Assembly: GCA_945874765.1 (NCBI GenBank)
Contig: CAMCHQ010000001.1
Coordinates: 124,001-188,000, forward strand
Length of the DNA stretch: 64,000 bases
Direction: 5' to 3'
Source: an uncultured Clostridia bacterium
GTDB lineage: Bacteria > Bacillota > Clostridia > Oscillospirales > Acutalibacteraceae
Shown here: positions 45,512 to 54,559 of the stretch, piece after piece
How positions within the stretch are numbered: position 1 is the stretch's first letter
How the letters are laid out: the number at the start of each line of letters is the position of its first letter
The notes under the pieces: model-generated
Database searches by the model: none
Told to the model about the DNA's origin: nothing
Seen by the model: the letters and a program-made list of their open reading frames with translations, nothing else
Position numbers and translations under genes: made by a program

Positions 45512-45543
45512 TCGATATATCAAAGAAAAAAGCGGTGCAAAAT

Positions 45544-46896
45544 ATGTATTTGGAAAGCGAAAACAAAACACTTGAAAATGCTTTTAATTGGGCAGTAAAA
45601 AAGACGGCTCAATTCGTAGTAAGCGGAAAGAAAAACGGTGACATCAACAAAGGTGACGGCGGCAAATGGTACGGACCCGACGCAAAGATAATTAACGAAC
45701 CTAATGAAAATTGGGCAAAGCCCCAAAATTACGGCTCAGCCTTTTGGGCAGGATATTATGACAGAAGTGCTTACTATATACGAGACTTTGTTCATCAAGC
45801 TGTCGGCGCAGTAATATTAGGTCTTTATGACGAAGTTTATCAAATGTATCATACATTCGTAAGCTCTGCAAGCGAGAAAACGGGTTGGTACGCTTTATGG
45901 TCATTTAATTTTAACCATACGCCTTATTATATGGATACGCCTAATTTAAACCGCTTTGTAAGAGAAATAACTTCGCAATTTGAACTTGTAGAACTAGGAT
46001 ATAAACTGTATCTTTGGACAGGTGACGAAAGATATATAACAGACAAAAGTATTGCGCTTTTTGCCGACAAAATTATGAGCGATTTTATCGATAATCAAGA
46101 TGGCATTATTTTCCCAGAAAAGAACGGAATACCCGAGGGAAAAGGCGATATATTTGAAGGCTCGGCGACATACAACGAACGTGGGTTTTGGGCAGTAGAA
46201 GCAGCTGACAGTATAGCCGCAATGTATTCGGCAACGGTAAGTTATTCAAAAATATTAAAATTAAGAGGAAATAATGAAGAAGCACAAAAACAGGCAGAAC
46301 GTGCTAAGAAGTTAAAGAAGTATTTTAACGAGGAATGGTCTGTTGTTAACGGCACGGATATGTTTTGTTATGCAATAGATGACAAAAAGCAAAAGCACTG
46401 TAAGTGGACGAAAAAATCGGGTATGCTTTGCGGTGCGGAAACACTTGAATTTATACCGCTGAAAAAGTTGAGCCGAGACGGTGAAAGAAATGAAAAAATG
46501 CTTGATTACATTTACATGATGCAATCAAGCAAAGAAACAATGTCTGACAATATAGAAAGTTTGACCTATCTGCCCGACCTGTATTTTGCGAATAATCAGT
46601 GCGAACGGGCATGGAATTTTATGAAATATATTATTTCTAAAAAAGATTTACCCCACGAGCACAAAAGTCAGGGAACAAACGGTGATTATCCAGAAATATC
46701 GTTTACATTAATTTCGCAAACAGTAGAAGGAATTATGGGAATAAGTGTTGACGAAAATAACGGAAATCTTATAATCAAACCGAATTTACCACGTGAAATC
46801 AACACGATAAAATTACACGATTTCAAATTCAAATCAAAAATATATGATATTGAAATTGACAAAGACGGCGCAAAAATAACAAAAATAACTACATAA
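45544..46896 (+). CDS. Six-hairpin (alpha/alpha)6-barrel glycosidase-like protein
   Basis: A 450-residue intracellular protein without signal peptide. Alternating helices with aromatic, acidic loops (FWAGYYDRSAYYIRDFVHQ near 60-80, FEGSATYNERGFWAVEAAD near 200, THEH-like DLPHEHKSQGTNGDYPEIS near 385) and a short beta-rich end (NLIIKPNLPREINTIKLHDF) give the layout of GH63/GH65/GH78-like hydrolases. No specific family is recognised. Acidic residues in YYIRDF and ATYNERGF are candidate catalytic sites. The ATG at 45544 is preferred over the GTG at 45535. A strong terminator follows. Confidence 0.7.
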   Translation: MYLESENKTLENAFNWAVKKTAQFVVSGKKNGDINKGDGGKWYGPDAKIINEPNENWAKPQNYGSAFWAGYYDRSAYYIRDFVHQAVGAVILGLYDEVYQMYHTFVSSASEKTGWYALWSFNFNHTPYYMDTPNLNRFVREITSQFELVELGYKLYLWTGDERYITDKSIALFADKIMSDFIDNQDGIIFPEKNGIPEGKGDIFEGSATYNERGFWAVEAADSIAAMYSATVSYSKILKLRGNNEEAQKQAERAKKLKKYFNEEWSVVNGTDMFCYAIDDKKQKHCKWTKKSGMLCGAETLEFIPLKKLSRDGERNEKMLDYIYMMQSSKETMSDNIESLTYLPDLYFANNQCERAWNFMKYIISKKDLPHEHKSQGTNGDYPEISFTLISQTVEGIMGISVDENNGNLIIKPNLPREINTIKLHDFKFKSKIYDIEIDKDGAKITKITT

Positions 46897-46901
46897 TACT
46901 A

Positions 46902-46935
46902 AAAGCCATTCAATCAAAAAAGACTGAATGGCTTT
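46902..46935. terminator. Bidirectional terminator
   Basis: AAGCCATTCA pairs with TGAATGGCTT around a short inner stem, between convergent genes. Confidence 0.88.
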
Positions 46936-46937
46936 AA

Positions 46938-47942
46938 TTATTTTTTCTCATCAAGAAGCATTACACCCTGCGGCGGATTTTCATTAATTGCACCGACAAT
47001 CGGGTGCGGTACATATTTTTCTTCAAGATAAGCGATATCCTCTTTTGTAAGCTTTATGTCAAATGCGCCGACTGCATCATCAAAATATTTTGCTTTTGTT
47101 GCGCCGATAATAGGAGAAGCAACACCTTTTACCCAGTGCCAAGCAATTGCAATTTGTGACATTTTGCAGTTATATTTATTTGCGAGTTCATTAACACGAT
47201 TGACAATTTCGATATCGTATTTTTCCATTTTATCATATTTGCCCTTTGCAACTCTGTCGGTCTTACTGCGCTTTGAACTGCTTTGCCAAGTAGGTCTTGC
47301 GAGATGACCTGCGGCAAGCGAACTGTAAGGCATAAGCGACACACCCATTTGTTTGCAAATAGGAATAAGCTCGTGTTCATCCTCACGATAAAGAAGATTA
47401 TAATGATTTTCCATAGCAGAAAACGGTGTCAAATTATTATCTCTTGCGCAAAGCTGCATATTATAAAATTGATAGCCATACATAGCGGAAGCGCCGAGAG
47501 CACGAACCTTGCCCGCCTTAACCAAATCATTTAAAGCACTCATTGTTTCTTCAATCGGAGTTTCGTAATCAAAACGGTGAATGATATATAAATCGAGATA
47601 ATCAGTACCGAGCCTTTTAAGAGTGCCGTCAATTTCACGCTCGATAGCTTTTCTTGAAAGCCTGCCCTCGTTAAAATAAACCTTTGAAGCGATAACAACC
47701 TTATCACGGCTGATATTATTTTTAATAGCCCTGCCGAGATATTCCTCGCTTGTACCTGACGAATAACCGTTAGCCGTGTCGAAAAAATTTATACCGAGGT
47801 CAAGTGCGTGTTTAACAATCGCTTCACTGTCCTTTTCATCAAGCGTCCAATCGTGCATAGTACCTGCCTTGCCAAAACTCATACAGCCAACGCAAAGCTT
47901 TGATATTTCAATATCCGTTTTACCGAGTTTAGTATATTCCAT
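46938..47942 (-). CDS. Aldo/keto reductase
   Basis: A 334-residue TIM-barrel NADPH-dependent oxidoreductase. Catalytic set: Asp in NFFDTANGYSSGTSE, Tyr in the same loop, Lys in VIASKVY and His in DLYIIHRFD. It resembles the YajO/YccK-type group that reduces sugar-derived or general carbonyls. The frame starts with a GTG at 47948, but GGAG is better spaced for the ATG at 47942. It seems to be a single-gene unit. Confidence 0.92.
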   Translation of the reverse strand: MEYTKLGKTDIEISKLCVGCMSFGKAGTMHDWTLDEKDSEAIVKHALDLGINFFDTANGYSSGTSEEYLGRAIKNNISRDKVVIASKVYFNEGRLSRKAIEREIDGTLKRLGTDYLDLYIIHRFDYETPIEETMSALNDLVKAGKVRALGASAMYGYQFYNMQLCARDNNLTPFSAMENHYNLLYREDEHELIPICKQMGVSLMPYSSLAAGHLARPTWQSSSKRSKTDRVAKGKYDKMEKYDIEIVNRVNELANKYNCKMSQIAIAWHWVKGVASPIIGATKAKYFDDAVGAFDIKLTKEDIAYLEEKYVPHPIVGAINENPPQGVMLLDEKK

Positions 47943-48032
47943 AATCACATCTCCATATCAAGATTATAAGAACATTATAGCACAAATATTTTAATCACTT
48001 CAACAAAGCGTCGTAATAATTAACAATATATA

Positions 48033-48629
48033 TTATATTTCAAGATTGAGCGCTTCAAGCTCGTTTTTAACGTCATTTTCACAAGAACGCATAGCAAGTA
48101 AGGTTTTTTCAAAAAGTTTGTCTAAATCCCAGCCGAGAAGCTCTGCACCGTATTTAATAACGTCACGTGAACAGCCGGCGGCAAACTTTTTATCCTTAAA
48201 CTTCTTTTTAAGATTTTTTACTTCAAAATCGCTCGTGCTCTTACTCGGTCTCATTCTTACGGCGGCACCTATTAAACCGGTCAATTCATCGGTTGCATAC
48301 AAAACCTTTTCCATTTGGTGCAAAGGCTCAACATCTACAGTCAAGTTATATCCGTGTGAGCAAATGCCGTGAATAACATCATCGCTGACGCCTGCCGTCC
48401 TTAAAAGTTCGGGCGCTTTTATACAGTGCTCGTTTGGATATTCTTCAAAATCGATATCGTGAAGAAGTCCCACTATTCCCCAAAACTCTTTATCACTTGA
48501 ATATCCGAGTTCATCTGCAAACCATTTCATAACACCCTCGACAGTCAAGCCGTGATAAATATGAAAAGGCTCTTTGTTATACTTTTGTAAAAGCTTTAAT
48601 GCTTCATCTCTTGTAATATTTGCGTTCAT
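48033..48629 (-). CDS. HD-domain phosphohydrolase
   Basis: A 198-residue protein with the HD metal site: His near residue 29 in FHIYHGLT region, HD at 57-58 in GLLHDIDFEEYP, His in CSHGYNL and Asp in YATDELTGLI. The long clear HD core points to a small nucleotide or phosphomonoester hydrolase. Ribosome binding site AGGAGG. It follows the SGNH hydrolase gene by 14 bases and is probably cotranscribed. Confidence 0.88.
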   Translation of the reverse strand: MNANITRDEALKLLQKYNKEPFHIYHGLTVEGVMKWFADELGYSSDKEFWGIVGLLHDIDFEEYPNEHCIKAPELLRTAGVSDDVIHGICSHGYNLTVDVEPLHQMEKVLYATDELTGLIGAAVRMRPSKSTSDFEVKNLKKKFKDKKFAAGCSRDVIKYGAELLGWDLDKLFEKTLLAMRSCENDVKNELEALNLEI

Positions 48630-48643
48630 TTTTTCCTCCTAAA

Positions 48644-49264
48644 TCATACAAGACTTGCACTTAAAACAGCGTTTAAAATAGCGTTTGCAAGAATTTTATG
48701 TCCCTGCGCAGTTAAATGTTCCTGGTCTGCCTCACTCGGCTGAACATAATCGGCGGCGCTGATAATATTAGTTCCCTTTTCAAGCGCAACCTTTTTATAT
48801 TCACTATAAAGTTTTTTTGCGGTTTCAACAGACCTTGTATCAAATTCGGGGTCATATTCCTCTTTCCAAACATTTTCACCGAGGAATATAGGCGAAACCA
48901 CAAGTATTTTTTCAGGTGAAATATATTTTGAAAGTTCATCAATACACAAACCGAGACCTTTGGCAATTTTAAACGAATTTGAATTATAATAAGATTTACA
49001 ATCATTCGTTCCAAGCATAATTATTGCCGCATCTAAAGGATAGCTTGATTCCAATATTTCAGGCAAAGATTCAAGACCGTTGCGATTTTTTCTGTAAGCG
49101 TCATCAAAAATAGTTGTTCTGCCGCAAAGTCCCTCCTCCAAAACACGAACGTTTTGAAGTTTTTGCTGCAAAATACTCGTCCACCTTACACCCCAAGAAT
49201 ATCTATCTTTTGTATTCGGTATCAAGCCCCAAGTGTTTGAGTCGCCAAAGCATAAAAGCTGTTT
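48644..49264 (-). CDS. SGNH/GDSL-type esterase
   Basis: A 206-residue hydrolase with block I GDSNTWG (nucleophile Ser near residue 9), block III MLGTNDCK and block V with Asp and His in PSEADQEHLTAQGH. It resembles arylesterase-like acyl hydrolases. No signal peptide, so it is cytoplasmic. AAGGTG is spaced for the TTG at 49264, which is chosen over the GTG at 49276. Confidence 0.9.
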   Translation of the reverse strand, partial: KQLLCFGDSNTWGLIPNTKDRYSWGVRWTSILQQKLQNVRVLEEGLCGRTTIFDDAYRKNRNGLESLPEILESSYPLDAAIIMLGTNDCKSYYNSNSFKIAKGLGLCIDELSKYISPEKILVVSPIFLGENVWKEEYDPEFDTRSVETAKKLYSEYKKVALEKGTNIISAADYVQPSEADQEHLTAQGHKILANAILNAVLSASLV

Positions 49265-49363
49265 CAAAATAATCACCTTGCTTTAATAAAGATTTGTTAT
49301 AAATTTATTATAGCAATATTTCATACTTTATCAATAGGTTTTTAGGTATTTGTTATTTTTCAC

Positions 49364-49391
49364 TTGAAAAAGCGATAAACGGTGGTATAAT
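49364..49391 (+). promoter_or_regulatory. Promoter of the YczE-like gene
   Basis: TTGAAA (49364-49369), 16 bases, TATAAT (49386-49391), with a TGG extension upstream of the -10 box. Confidence 0.7.
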
Positions 49392-49422
49392 ATAGCTTGT
49401 GTTTAAAGAAAGAAGTGTAATA

Positions 49423-50142
49423 ATGAACAGTAAAAAAGCAATTTACAGGTGGACAATTTATGTTTTAGGATTTATTTTGCTTGCAATGGGAATAGTGCTC
49501 AATACAAAATGCGGTTTAGGCGTATCCCCCATTATATCGGTTGCGTACACATTTTCGCTTATATTAGGTACAAAAATCGGCAACACTACGCTTGCTCTTT
49601 ACAGTGTATTTGTTTTGTTTGAAATAATTTTGCACGCAATACGAAAGTGTCCCAAAAAAGTATTTTTATTTGACATATTGCAAATTGCCGTAAGTGTGGT
49701 TTTTACAAGATTTATAAATCTGTTTTCGGATTTTATACCGCAACTTGACGATATATATAAAAATCAGTGGCAAGGTAGTATGCCGTTTAGAATTTTTGTG
49801 CTTTGCATAGCGATTATTCTTACGGGATTAGGTGCGGCAATGTCTCTTAATATGAGGCTTGTTCCAAACCCGGGTGACGGAATAGTACAGGCAGTGGCAG
49901 ACACCATCAAGAAACCGGTCGGCTTCACGAAAAACTGTTGGGATATATTAATGGTTACTATATCAACAATATTAACCGTAACACTTTACAGTAAAATTGC
50001 GGACACAAGGTTAAATGCGTTTTTAGCGGTAATAAGTATCGGCACAATCCTTGCAGTAATCGGCGTCGGCAGAGTAATAGCCATATTTAACCATTTTACA
50101 TATGATAAAATGATGGAAAAATCGGGAGTTTTGGAAAAATAA
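49423..50142 (+). CDS. YczE/YyaS/YitT family membrane protein
   Basis: A 239-residue protein with five or six membrane helices. Segments typical of the family: MGIVLNTKCGLGVSPIIS near the start and RLVPNPGDGIVQAVADTI in the centre. Transport or regulation is assumed for the family, but the function is unknown. The ATG at 49423 (MNSKKAIYRW) is preferred over the GTG at 49399. It has its own promoter and terminator. Confidence 0.82.
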   Translation: MNSKKAIYRWTIYVLGFILLAMGIVLNTKCGLGVSPIISVAYTFSLILGTKIGNTTLALYSVFVLFEIILHAIRKCPKKVFLFDILQIAVSVVFTRFINLFSDFIPQLDDIYKNQWQGSMPFRIFVLCIAIILTGLGAAMSLNMRLVPNPGDGIVQAVADTIKKPVGFTKNCWDILMVTISTILTVTLYSKIADTRLNAFLAVISIGTILAVIGVGRVIAIFNHFTYDKMMEKSGVLEK

Positions 50143-50144
50143 AA

Positions 50145-50178
50145 AATACCTCTTAAGTTGATAAAGACTTAAGGGGTA
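50145..50178 (+). terminator. Rho-independent terminator
   Basis: AATACC-CTTAAGT pairs with ACTTAAG-GGTATT, followed by TTTATTG. Confidence 0.88.
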
Positions 50179-50311
50179 TTTTTATTGACACTTTTGCCAA
50201 ATTCAAGTAAAATATGTTAAAATAACATATACATTTTCATATACATTTTACTGTAAAACGACGTAAAACAACGTAAATTTCAAACATTTGTGTTATGATT
50301 TTTTAAGTGTG

Positions 50312-50357
50312 AAAAAACCCCGAAAGCCGTGTAAATAAAGGCATTTCGAGGTTTTTT
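50312..50357 (-). terminator. Terminator of the tRNA cluster
   Basis: AACCTCGAAATGCC pairs with GGCTTTCGGGGTT (minus-strand sense), followed by TTTT. It lies just after the last tRNA gene. Confidence 0.85.
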
Positions 50358-50360
50358 ACT

Positions 50361-50436
50361 TGGTGGCTCATCGGGGAATCGAACCCCGGACACCTTGATT
50401 AAAAGTCAAGTGCTCTGCCATCTGAGCTAATGAACC
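50361..50436 (-). tRNA. tRNA-Lys (TTT)
   Basis: Cloverleaf with anticodon loop CTTTTAA, T-loop GGTTCGATTCC and encoded CCA end. It is last in a five-gene cluster. Confidence 0.97.
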
Positions 50437-50461
50437 GAGTATCACCCTGAATTCAGGGTGT

Positions 50462-50536
50462 TGGCTGGGGAGGCGGGATTCGAACCCACGCATGACGGAG
50501 TCAAAGTCCGTTGCCTTACCGCTTGGCTACACCCCA
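50462..50536 (-). tRNA. tRNA-Gln (TTG)
   Basis: Starts with TGGGGTGTAGCC as tRNA-Gln usually does, anticodon loop CTTTGAC, encoded CCA. Confidence 0.97.
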
Positions 50537-50559
50537 ATGTAGGGATAAATATAAAAAAG

Positions 50560-50637
50560 TGGGGTGGGATATCGGATTCGAACCGATGACCTCCAGTGCC
50601 ACAAACTGGCGCTCTAACCAACTGAACTAATCCCACC
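50560..50637 (-). tRNA. tRNA-His (GTG)
   Basis: Anticodon loop TTGTGGC. The extra 5' G (position -1) pairs with a C discriminator, the identity mark of tRNA-His. CCA is encoded. Confidence 0.97.
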
Positions 50638-50673
50638 ATATATGTAAAAGCACTTGCGTGCTGTTACCCAAAA

Positions 50674-50750
50674 TGGCGCGCTGAGAGGGACTCGAACCCC
50701 CGACCTACTGCTTAGAAGGCAGTTGCTCTATCCAGCTGAGCTATCAGCGC
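50674..50750 (-). tRNA. tRNA-Arg (TCT)
   Basis: Anticodon loop CTTCTAA, decoding AGA/AGG, T-loop GGTTCGAGTCC, encoded CCA. Confidence 0.97.
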
Positions 50751-50752
50751 AT

Positions 50753-50826
50753 TGGAGCGGGTGATGGGAATCGAACCCACACGACCAGCTTGGAAGGCTG
50801 GGATTCTACCATTGAACTACACCCGC
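50753..50826 (-). tRNA. tRNA-Gly (TCC)
   Basis: Anticodon loop CTTCCAA, T-loop GGTTCGATTCC, encoded CCA. First gene of the cluster, only about 12 bases after the expected transcription start. Confidence 0.97.
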
Positions 50827-50841
50827 GTTGCAACGTTCATT

Positions 50842-50870
50842 ATTATACATAACACATTGCAAAATGTCAA
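50842..50870 (-). promoter_or_regulatory. Consensus promoter of the tRNA cluster
   Basis: On the minus strand TTGACA (50870-50865), 17 bases, TATAAT (50847-50842). Both boxes are perfect. It lies right after the stop of the clpE-like gene. Confidence 0.9.
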
Positions 50871-50878
50871 GTCTTTTT

Positions 50879-53212
50879 TTAATTTATTTTAATTTTAATT
50901 TCATCATTTTCGGCGGAAAGAGAAAGCGACTTAATTTCCTCATCCTGATTAAAGACAATCGCATTGGCAAGTTTTTCCTCAACGTCACGTCTTACGCAGT
51001 CACGAAGTCCTCTTGCGTTTTTCTTAGAGCCGAATGCCTTCTTGGCAAGATAAACAGGAACGCTGTCATCATAAGTCATAGTAATTGCTTTATCTTTAAG
51101 GCTTTCAACAAGCTCATCAAGCATAAGTTTAGCAATTTTTTCGAAATTGTCATGAGTAAGCTGATTGAAAATAACAATCTCATCTACCCTGCCCAAAAAT
51201 TCAGGGCGAAGGAAGCGTTCAAGAGCTTTCATTGTAACCTCGGCATTAATGTCATTTGCGGTTTTATTAAAGCCTAAAGATGCAGAATCCGTTGAACCTG
51301 CATTAGAGGTCATAATTATAATTGTGTTTTCAAAATTAACGGTTCTTCCCTGAGCGTCCGTAATTCTGCCCTCATCAAGAATTTGAAGAAGAATATTGAG
51401 AACGTCCTTATGTGCCTTTTCAATTTCATCAAAAAGAATGATACTGTAAGGCTTACGTCTGACTTTTTCTGTAAGCTGACCGGCGTCATCATAACCTACA
51501 TATCCCGGAGGCGAACCGATAATACGGGATACGCTGAATTTCTCCATAAATTCGCTCATATCAAGACGAATAAGATTATCCGGACTGTCAAACAAACTGT
51601 CGGCAAGGCGCTTAACAAGTTCGGTTTTACCTACGCCTGTAGGACCTACAAAAATAAATGACTGAGGTCTCTTCTTAGGGCTAATGTATACCCTGCCTCT
51701 TCTTACAGCGTTCGCAACCTTTTCAATCGCCGTATCCTGACCGATTATATGCGCTTTAAGTTCATTTTCAAGGTTTGCAAGTTTTTTAACGTCGTTTTGC
51801 TCAATCTTAGTTGCCGGAATACCGGTCCAAAGAGAAATAACTTTAGCTAAATCTGCTTCCAAAACCTGATTATCCGAAGCCTTTTCCTTAAGTTCAGCTA
51901 ATTTTTCGTCAAGCTGAATAACCTCGCTTTTAAACTTGGTTACAAGCTCATAATCAATCTCTTCATTTTCCTCGGGGTTGGAAAGTCTTTCTATATTGTC
52001 CTCTAAAAGCTTTTTTCTTTCAAGTGCCATCTGATATTGGCTTATAGCAGGATTGCGCAAATTAGCGCTTGTGCAGCTTTCATCGAGCAAATCTATTGCT
52101 TTATCGGGGAGATATCTGTCTGTAACATATCTTTCGGACATTGTGACAGCTTTATACACAAGAGAATCGGAAATTCGAACCTTATGATAATCCTCATAAT
52201 ATCCCTTGATACCGACAAGCATTTTATATGCGTCGTCAATTGACGGTTCCTCAACCTTAATAGGCTGAAAACGTCTTTCGAGAGCGGCGTCCTTTTCAAT
52301 ATATTTTCTGTACTCGTTAAAGGTAGTTGCACCGATAACCTGAATTTCACCACGTGAAAGAGCAGGTTTAAGGATATTGGCAGCATTCATTGTGCCCTCG
52401 GAATCACCAGTACCGACAAGATTATGAACCTCATCAATAAAGAGAATAATATTACCCTCGTGCTTAACCTCGTCAACAAGACCTTTAATCCTGCCCTCAA
52501 ACTGACCTCTGAACTGTGTGCCGGCAACAAGAGCCGTAAGGTCAAGTAGATAAATTTCCTTATCTGCAAGACGAGCCGGAACCTCACCCTTAGCAATTTT
52601 AATTGCAAGTCCCTCTGCTATAGCGGTTTTACCGACACCCGGCTCACCGATAAGGCAAGGGTTATTCTTTGTTCTTCTGCAAAGAATTTGAACAGCACGT
52701 GCGATTTCGTTTTCTCTGCCGATAATGTTATCAATTTTACCTTGCTTTGCACGTTCGGTAAGGTTAGTACAATAGGTGTTAAGGAATTTTCTTGAATCGT
52801 CCTTAGAACCTCTTTTACCTTTTCTGCGCTTTTTACCGTTAGGCTCATTATTTGAATTATCTGTAGTAATCTCTTCTTCGCCGTCCTCAGTCGGAGAAAG
52901 AGCACCGTTAATCAAATCCGAGAAAGGCATAGTTTGAGCGCCGTCAAAGTTTTCGGGATTAAACATTTCGGACAAATTATCAAGATTGAAATCGCCCATA
53001 TTTTCCATAAAGTCAGCCATCTGTTCGCTTGCGGCTTCAATTTCTTCATCAGTAATGCCGAGCTTATCAATCATCTGATTAATTGAACCGATATTAAGTT
53101 CCCTTGCGCATTTAATGCAAAGTCCCTCAGGCGTAACCTTATCATTTTCCATCTTTTGAATAAACACAACCGCAGGTCTTTCACCGCAGCGTGAACACAT
53201 TTGTTGTTTCAT
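50879..53212 (-). CDS. ClpE-like ATP-dependent Clp protease ATPase subunit
   Basis: A 777-residue Hsp100 unfoldase. In place of the usual N-terminal repeat domain it has a zinc finger (C6, C9, C32, C35), the mark of ClpE, followed by an acidic linker (about 60-140). AAA+ domain 1 has Walker A GEPGVGKT and Walker [10 protein letters not shown]; a short coiled-coil insert (about 400-470) precedes domain 2 with [20 protein letters not shown] and the arginine finger region [10 protein letters not shown]. It feeds substrates to ClpP. No IGF/L ClpP loop was pinned down. Ribosome binding site AGGTG. No CtsR gene or CtsR-type operator was noticed nearby. Confidence 0.9.
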   Translation of the reverse strand: MKQQMCSRCGERPAVVFIQKMENDKVTPEGLCIKCARELNIGSINQMIDKLGITDEEIEAASEQMADFMENMGDFNLDNLSEMFNPENFDGAQTMPFSDLINGALSPTEDGEEEITTDNSNNEPNGKKRRKGKRGSKDDSRKFLNTYCTNLTERAKQGKIDNIIGRENEIARAVQILCRRTKNNPCLIGEPGVGKTAIAEGLAIKIAKGEVPARLADKEIYLLDLTALVAGTQFRGQFEGRIKGLVDEVKHEGNIILFIDEVHNLVGTGDSEGTMNAANILKPALSRGEIQVIGATTFNEYRKYIEKDAALERRFQPIKVEEPSIDDAYKMLVGIKGYYEDYHKVRISDSLVYKAVTMSERYVTDRYLPDKAIDLLDESCTSANLRNPAISQYQMALERKKLLEDNIERLSNPEENEEIDYELVTKFKSEVIQLDEKLAELKEKASDNQVLEADLAKVISLWTGIPATKIEQNDVKKLANLENELKAHIIGQDTAIEKVANAVRRGRVYISPKKRPQSFIFVGPTGVGKTELVKRLADSLFDSPDNLIRLDMSEFMEKFSVSRIIGSPPGYVGYDDAGQLTEKVRRKPYSIILFDEIEKAHKDVLNILLQILDEGRITDAQGRTVNFENTIIIMTSNAGSTDSASLGFNKTANDINAEVTMKALERFLRPEFLGRVDEIVIFNQLTHDNFEKIAKLMLDELVESLKDKAITMTYDDSVPVYLAKKAFGSKKNARGLRDCVRRDVEEKLANAIVFNQDEEIKSLSLSAENDEIKIKIN

Positions 53213-53239
53213 TAAATCACCTCGTAATAGGTAGTCAGC

Positions 53240-53881
53240 TTATTTTTCAGAGGAATCGTTTTTTTCTTTATTTTCCTTGAGCTGACGAATAAATCCCGGT
53301 GCATAACCGAAAAGAGAAGCAAAAGCAAGAATTGCGGAAATAATAACCATAATCATAATTACGGTATTATTAAGTTCCCATCCTTTAAAGAAGTCAATGC
53401 TGAGAAGTGCACCACCCGGTCCGATAGCAATAATAGTTATCATAAATGTATAAAATACAACGGTTGCAACCTTGCCCCAAACTTCAGCGGCAACAGGACG
53501 CATACCCTTTGACATCAATATTGCACCGCCGACAACCATTAAAAGTTCCTTAAATATGAAAAGGAACAAAACGTATTTAAGCGGACCGTCCCAAAACTTA
53601 ACAAGCAAAATAATAACAATTGCTATCTGTGACAGTTTATCTGCAATAGGGTCAAGAATTTTGCCGAGATTTGACACCATATTAAATTTTCTTGCAATTT
53701 TGCCGTCAAATACATCTGTAAGAGCCGCAACAATCATAGTTATGAAAGCTGCTATGTAATACTCTTTAATAAAAAGAACAGTGAAAACGGGAATAAGTGC
53801 AATTCTTACAAAGCACATCCAGTTAGGAATAGTGTTCCAATTGTCAAAAAGGTCTTTAACATTATCGTTAAATTTACTCAT
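53240..53881 (-). CDS. pgsA: CDP-diacylglycerol-glycerol-3-phosphate 3-phosphatidyltransferase
   Basis: A 213-residue membrane enzyme that makes phosphatidylglycerol phosphate. The complete CDP-alcohol phosphotransferase motif is present: D56, D59-G60, A63-R64, G73, D77 and D81 with canonical spacing. About five membrane helices. The C-terminal tail is charged (KENKEKNDSSEK). Ribosome binding site GGAGGA. Located between cvpA and clpE-like genes on the same strand with short gaps. Confidence 0.93.
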   Translation of the reverse strand: MSKFNDNVKDLFDNWNTIPNWMCFVRIALIPVFTVLFIKEYYIAAFITMIVAALTDVFDGKIARKFNMVSNLGKILDPIADKLSQIAIVIILLVKFWDGPLKYVLFLFIFKELLMVVGGAILMSKGMRPVAAEVWGKVATVVFYTFMITIIAIGPGGALLSIDFFKGWELNNTVIMIMVIISAILAFASLFGYAPGFIRQLKENKEKNDSSEK

Positions 53882-53893
53882 AAATTATCCTCC

Positions 53894-54559
53894 TCATATC
53901 AAAGAATTGAGTTTATTAATATATTCTATAATCACACTGCCTTTGAGCTGTGTAATAAACTGATTTTGCGTTGTTGCAATATCAAGAACCGCTTTTGAAA
54001 GAGCAGAAATGACTATCAAATATGCGCCTGATTTAATCAAGCCGAATACGCCGCCGAAAAAGCTGTTTGTTTTATGAAGCGGAAGTTTTTTCTTTTCTCT
54101 CATCTTTTTGGCAAACGAGAGTATAATACCTGTTATTACATAAAAAAGAACAAAAGTCAATAGAATTAAAAGTATTTTAATAATTTCTTGAACAATTGGA
54201 CAAAGAATATTGTCCGTTATATAAACAGCCGCTTCTTTTGAATTAATATTTGAAAGCGATTTTAAAGCGGAATTATCTTTAGCAAGAAAAGAAAAAGTAT
54301 TTGCAAACGATTTAACATTTTCATTAAACTTAGTTATCTCTTCGGAATTGCTCAGTTTTTTTGAAACATATTCAAGAAGATATTTCCTGACAATGCTTTT
54401 ATATATTATTACATTATAATTATTGCCGACGAAAAGGGAAAGCGGAACGGCAACGATAAATCGAAGCGCAGACAAAAGAGATATCAAAAAGCCTCTTTTA
54501 ATTCCTACAAAAACAGTGACGGCAACAATAACAATCAACACTAAGTCTACAATATTCAT
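53894..54559 (-). CDS. CvpA family membrane protein
   Basis: A 221-residue protein with four membrane helices. The N-terminal NIVDLVLIVIVAVTVFVGIKRGF and the later NSFFGGVFGLIKSGAYLIVISAL are typical CvpA-family segments. CvpA relates to colicin V production in E. coli and to envelope integrity more widely; its role in Gram-positive anaerobes is unknown. Its ATG overlaps the stop of the upstream gene (TAATG). Confidence 0.87.
   Translation of the reverse strand: MNIVDLVLIVIVAVTVFVGIKRGFLISLLSALRFIVAVPLSLFVGNNYNVIIYKSIVRKYLLEYVSKKLSNSEEITKFNENVKSFANTFSFLAKDNSALKSLSNINSKEAAVYITDNILCPIVQEIIKILLILLTFVLFYVITGIILSFAKKMREKKKLPLHKTNSFFGGVFGLIKSGAYLIVISALSKAVLDIATTQNQFITQLKGSVIIEYINKLNSLI

Noticed and set aside
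50224-50280. Repeated GTAAAAC-like units as a possible CRISPR-like array
   Set aside because: The units are only 9-10 bases and adjacent, with no spacers and no cas genes. It is a simple AT-rich repetition.
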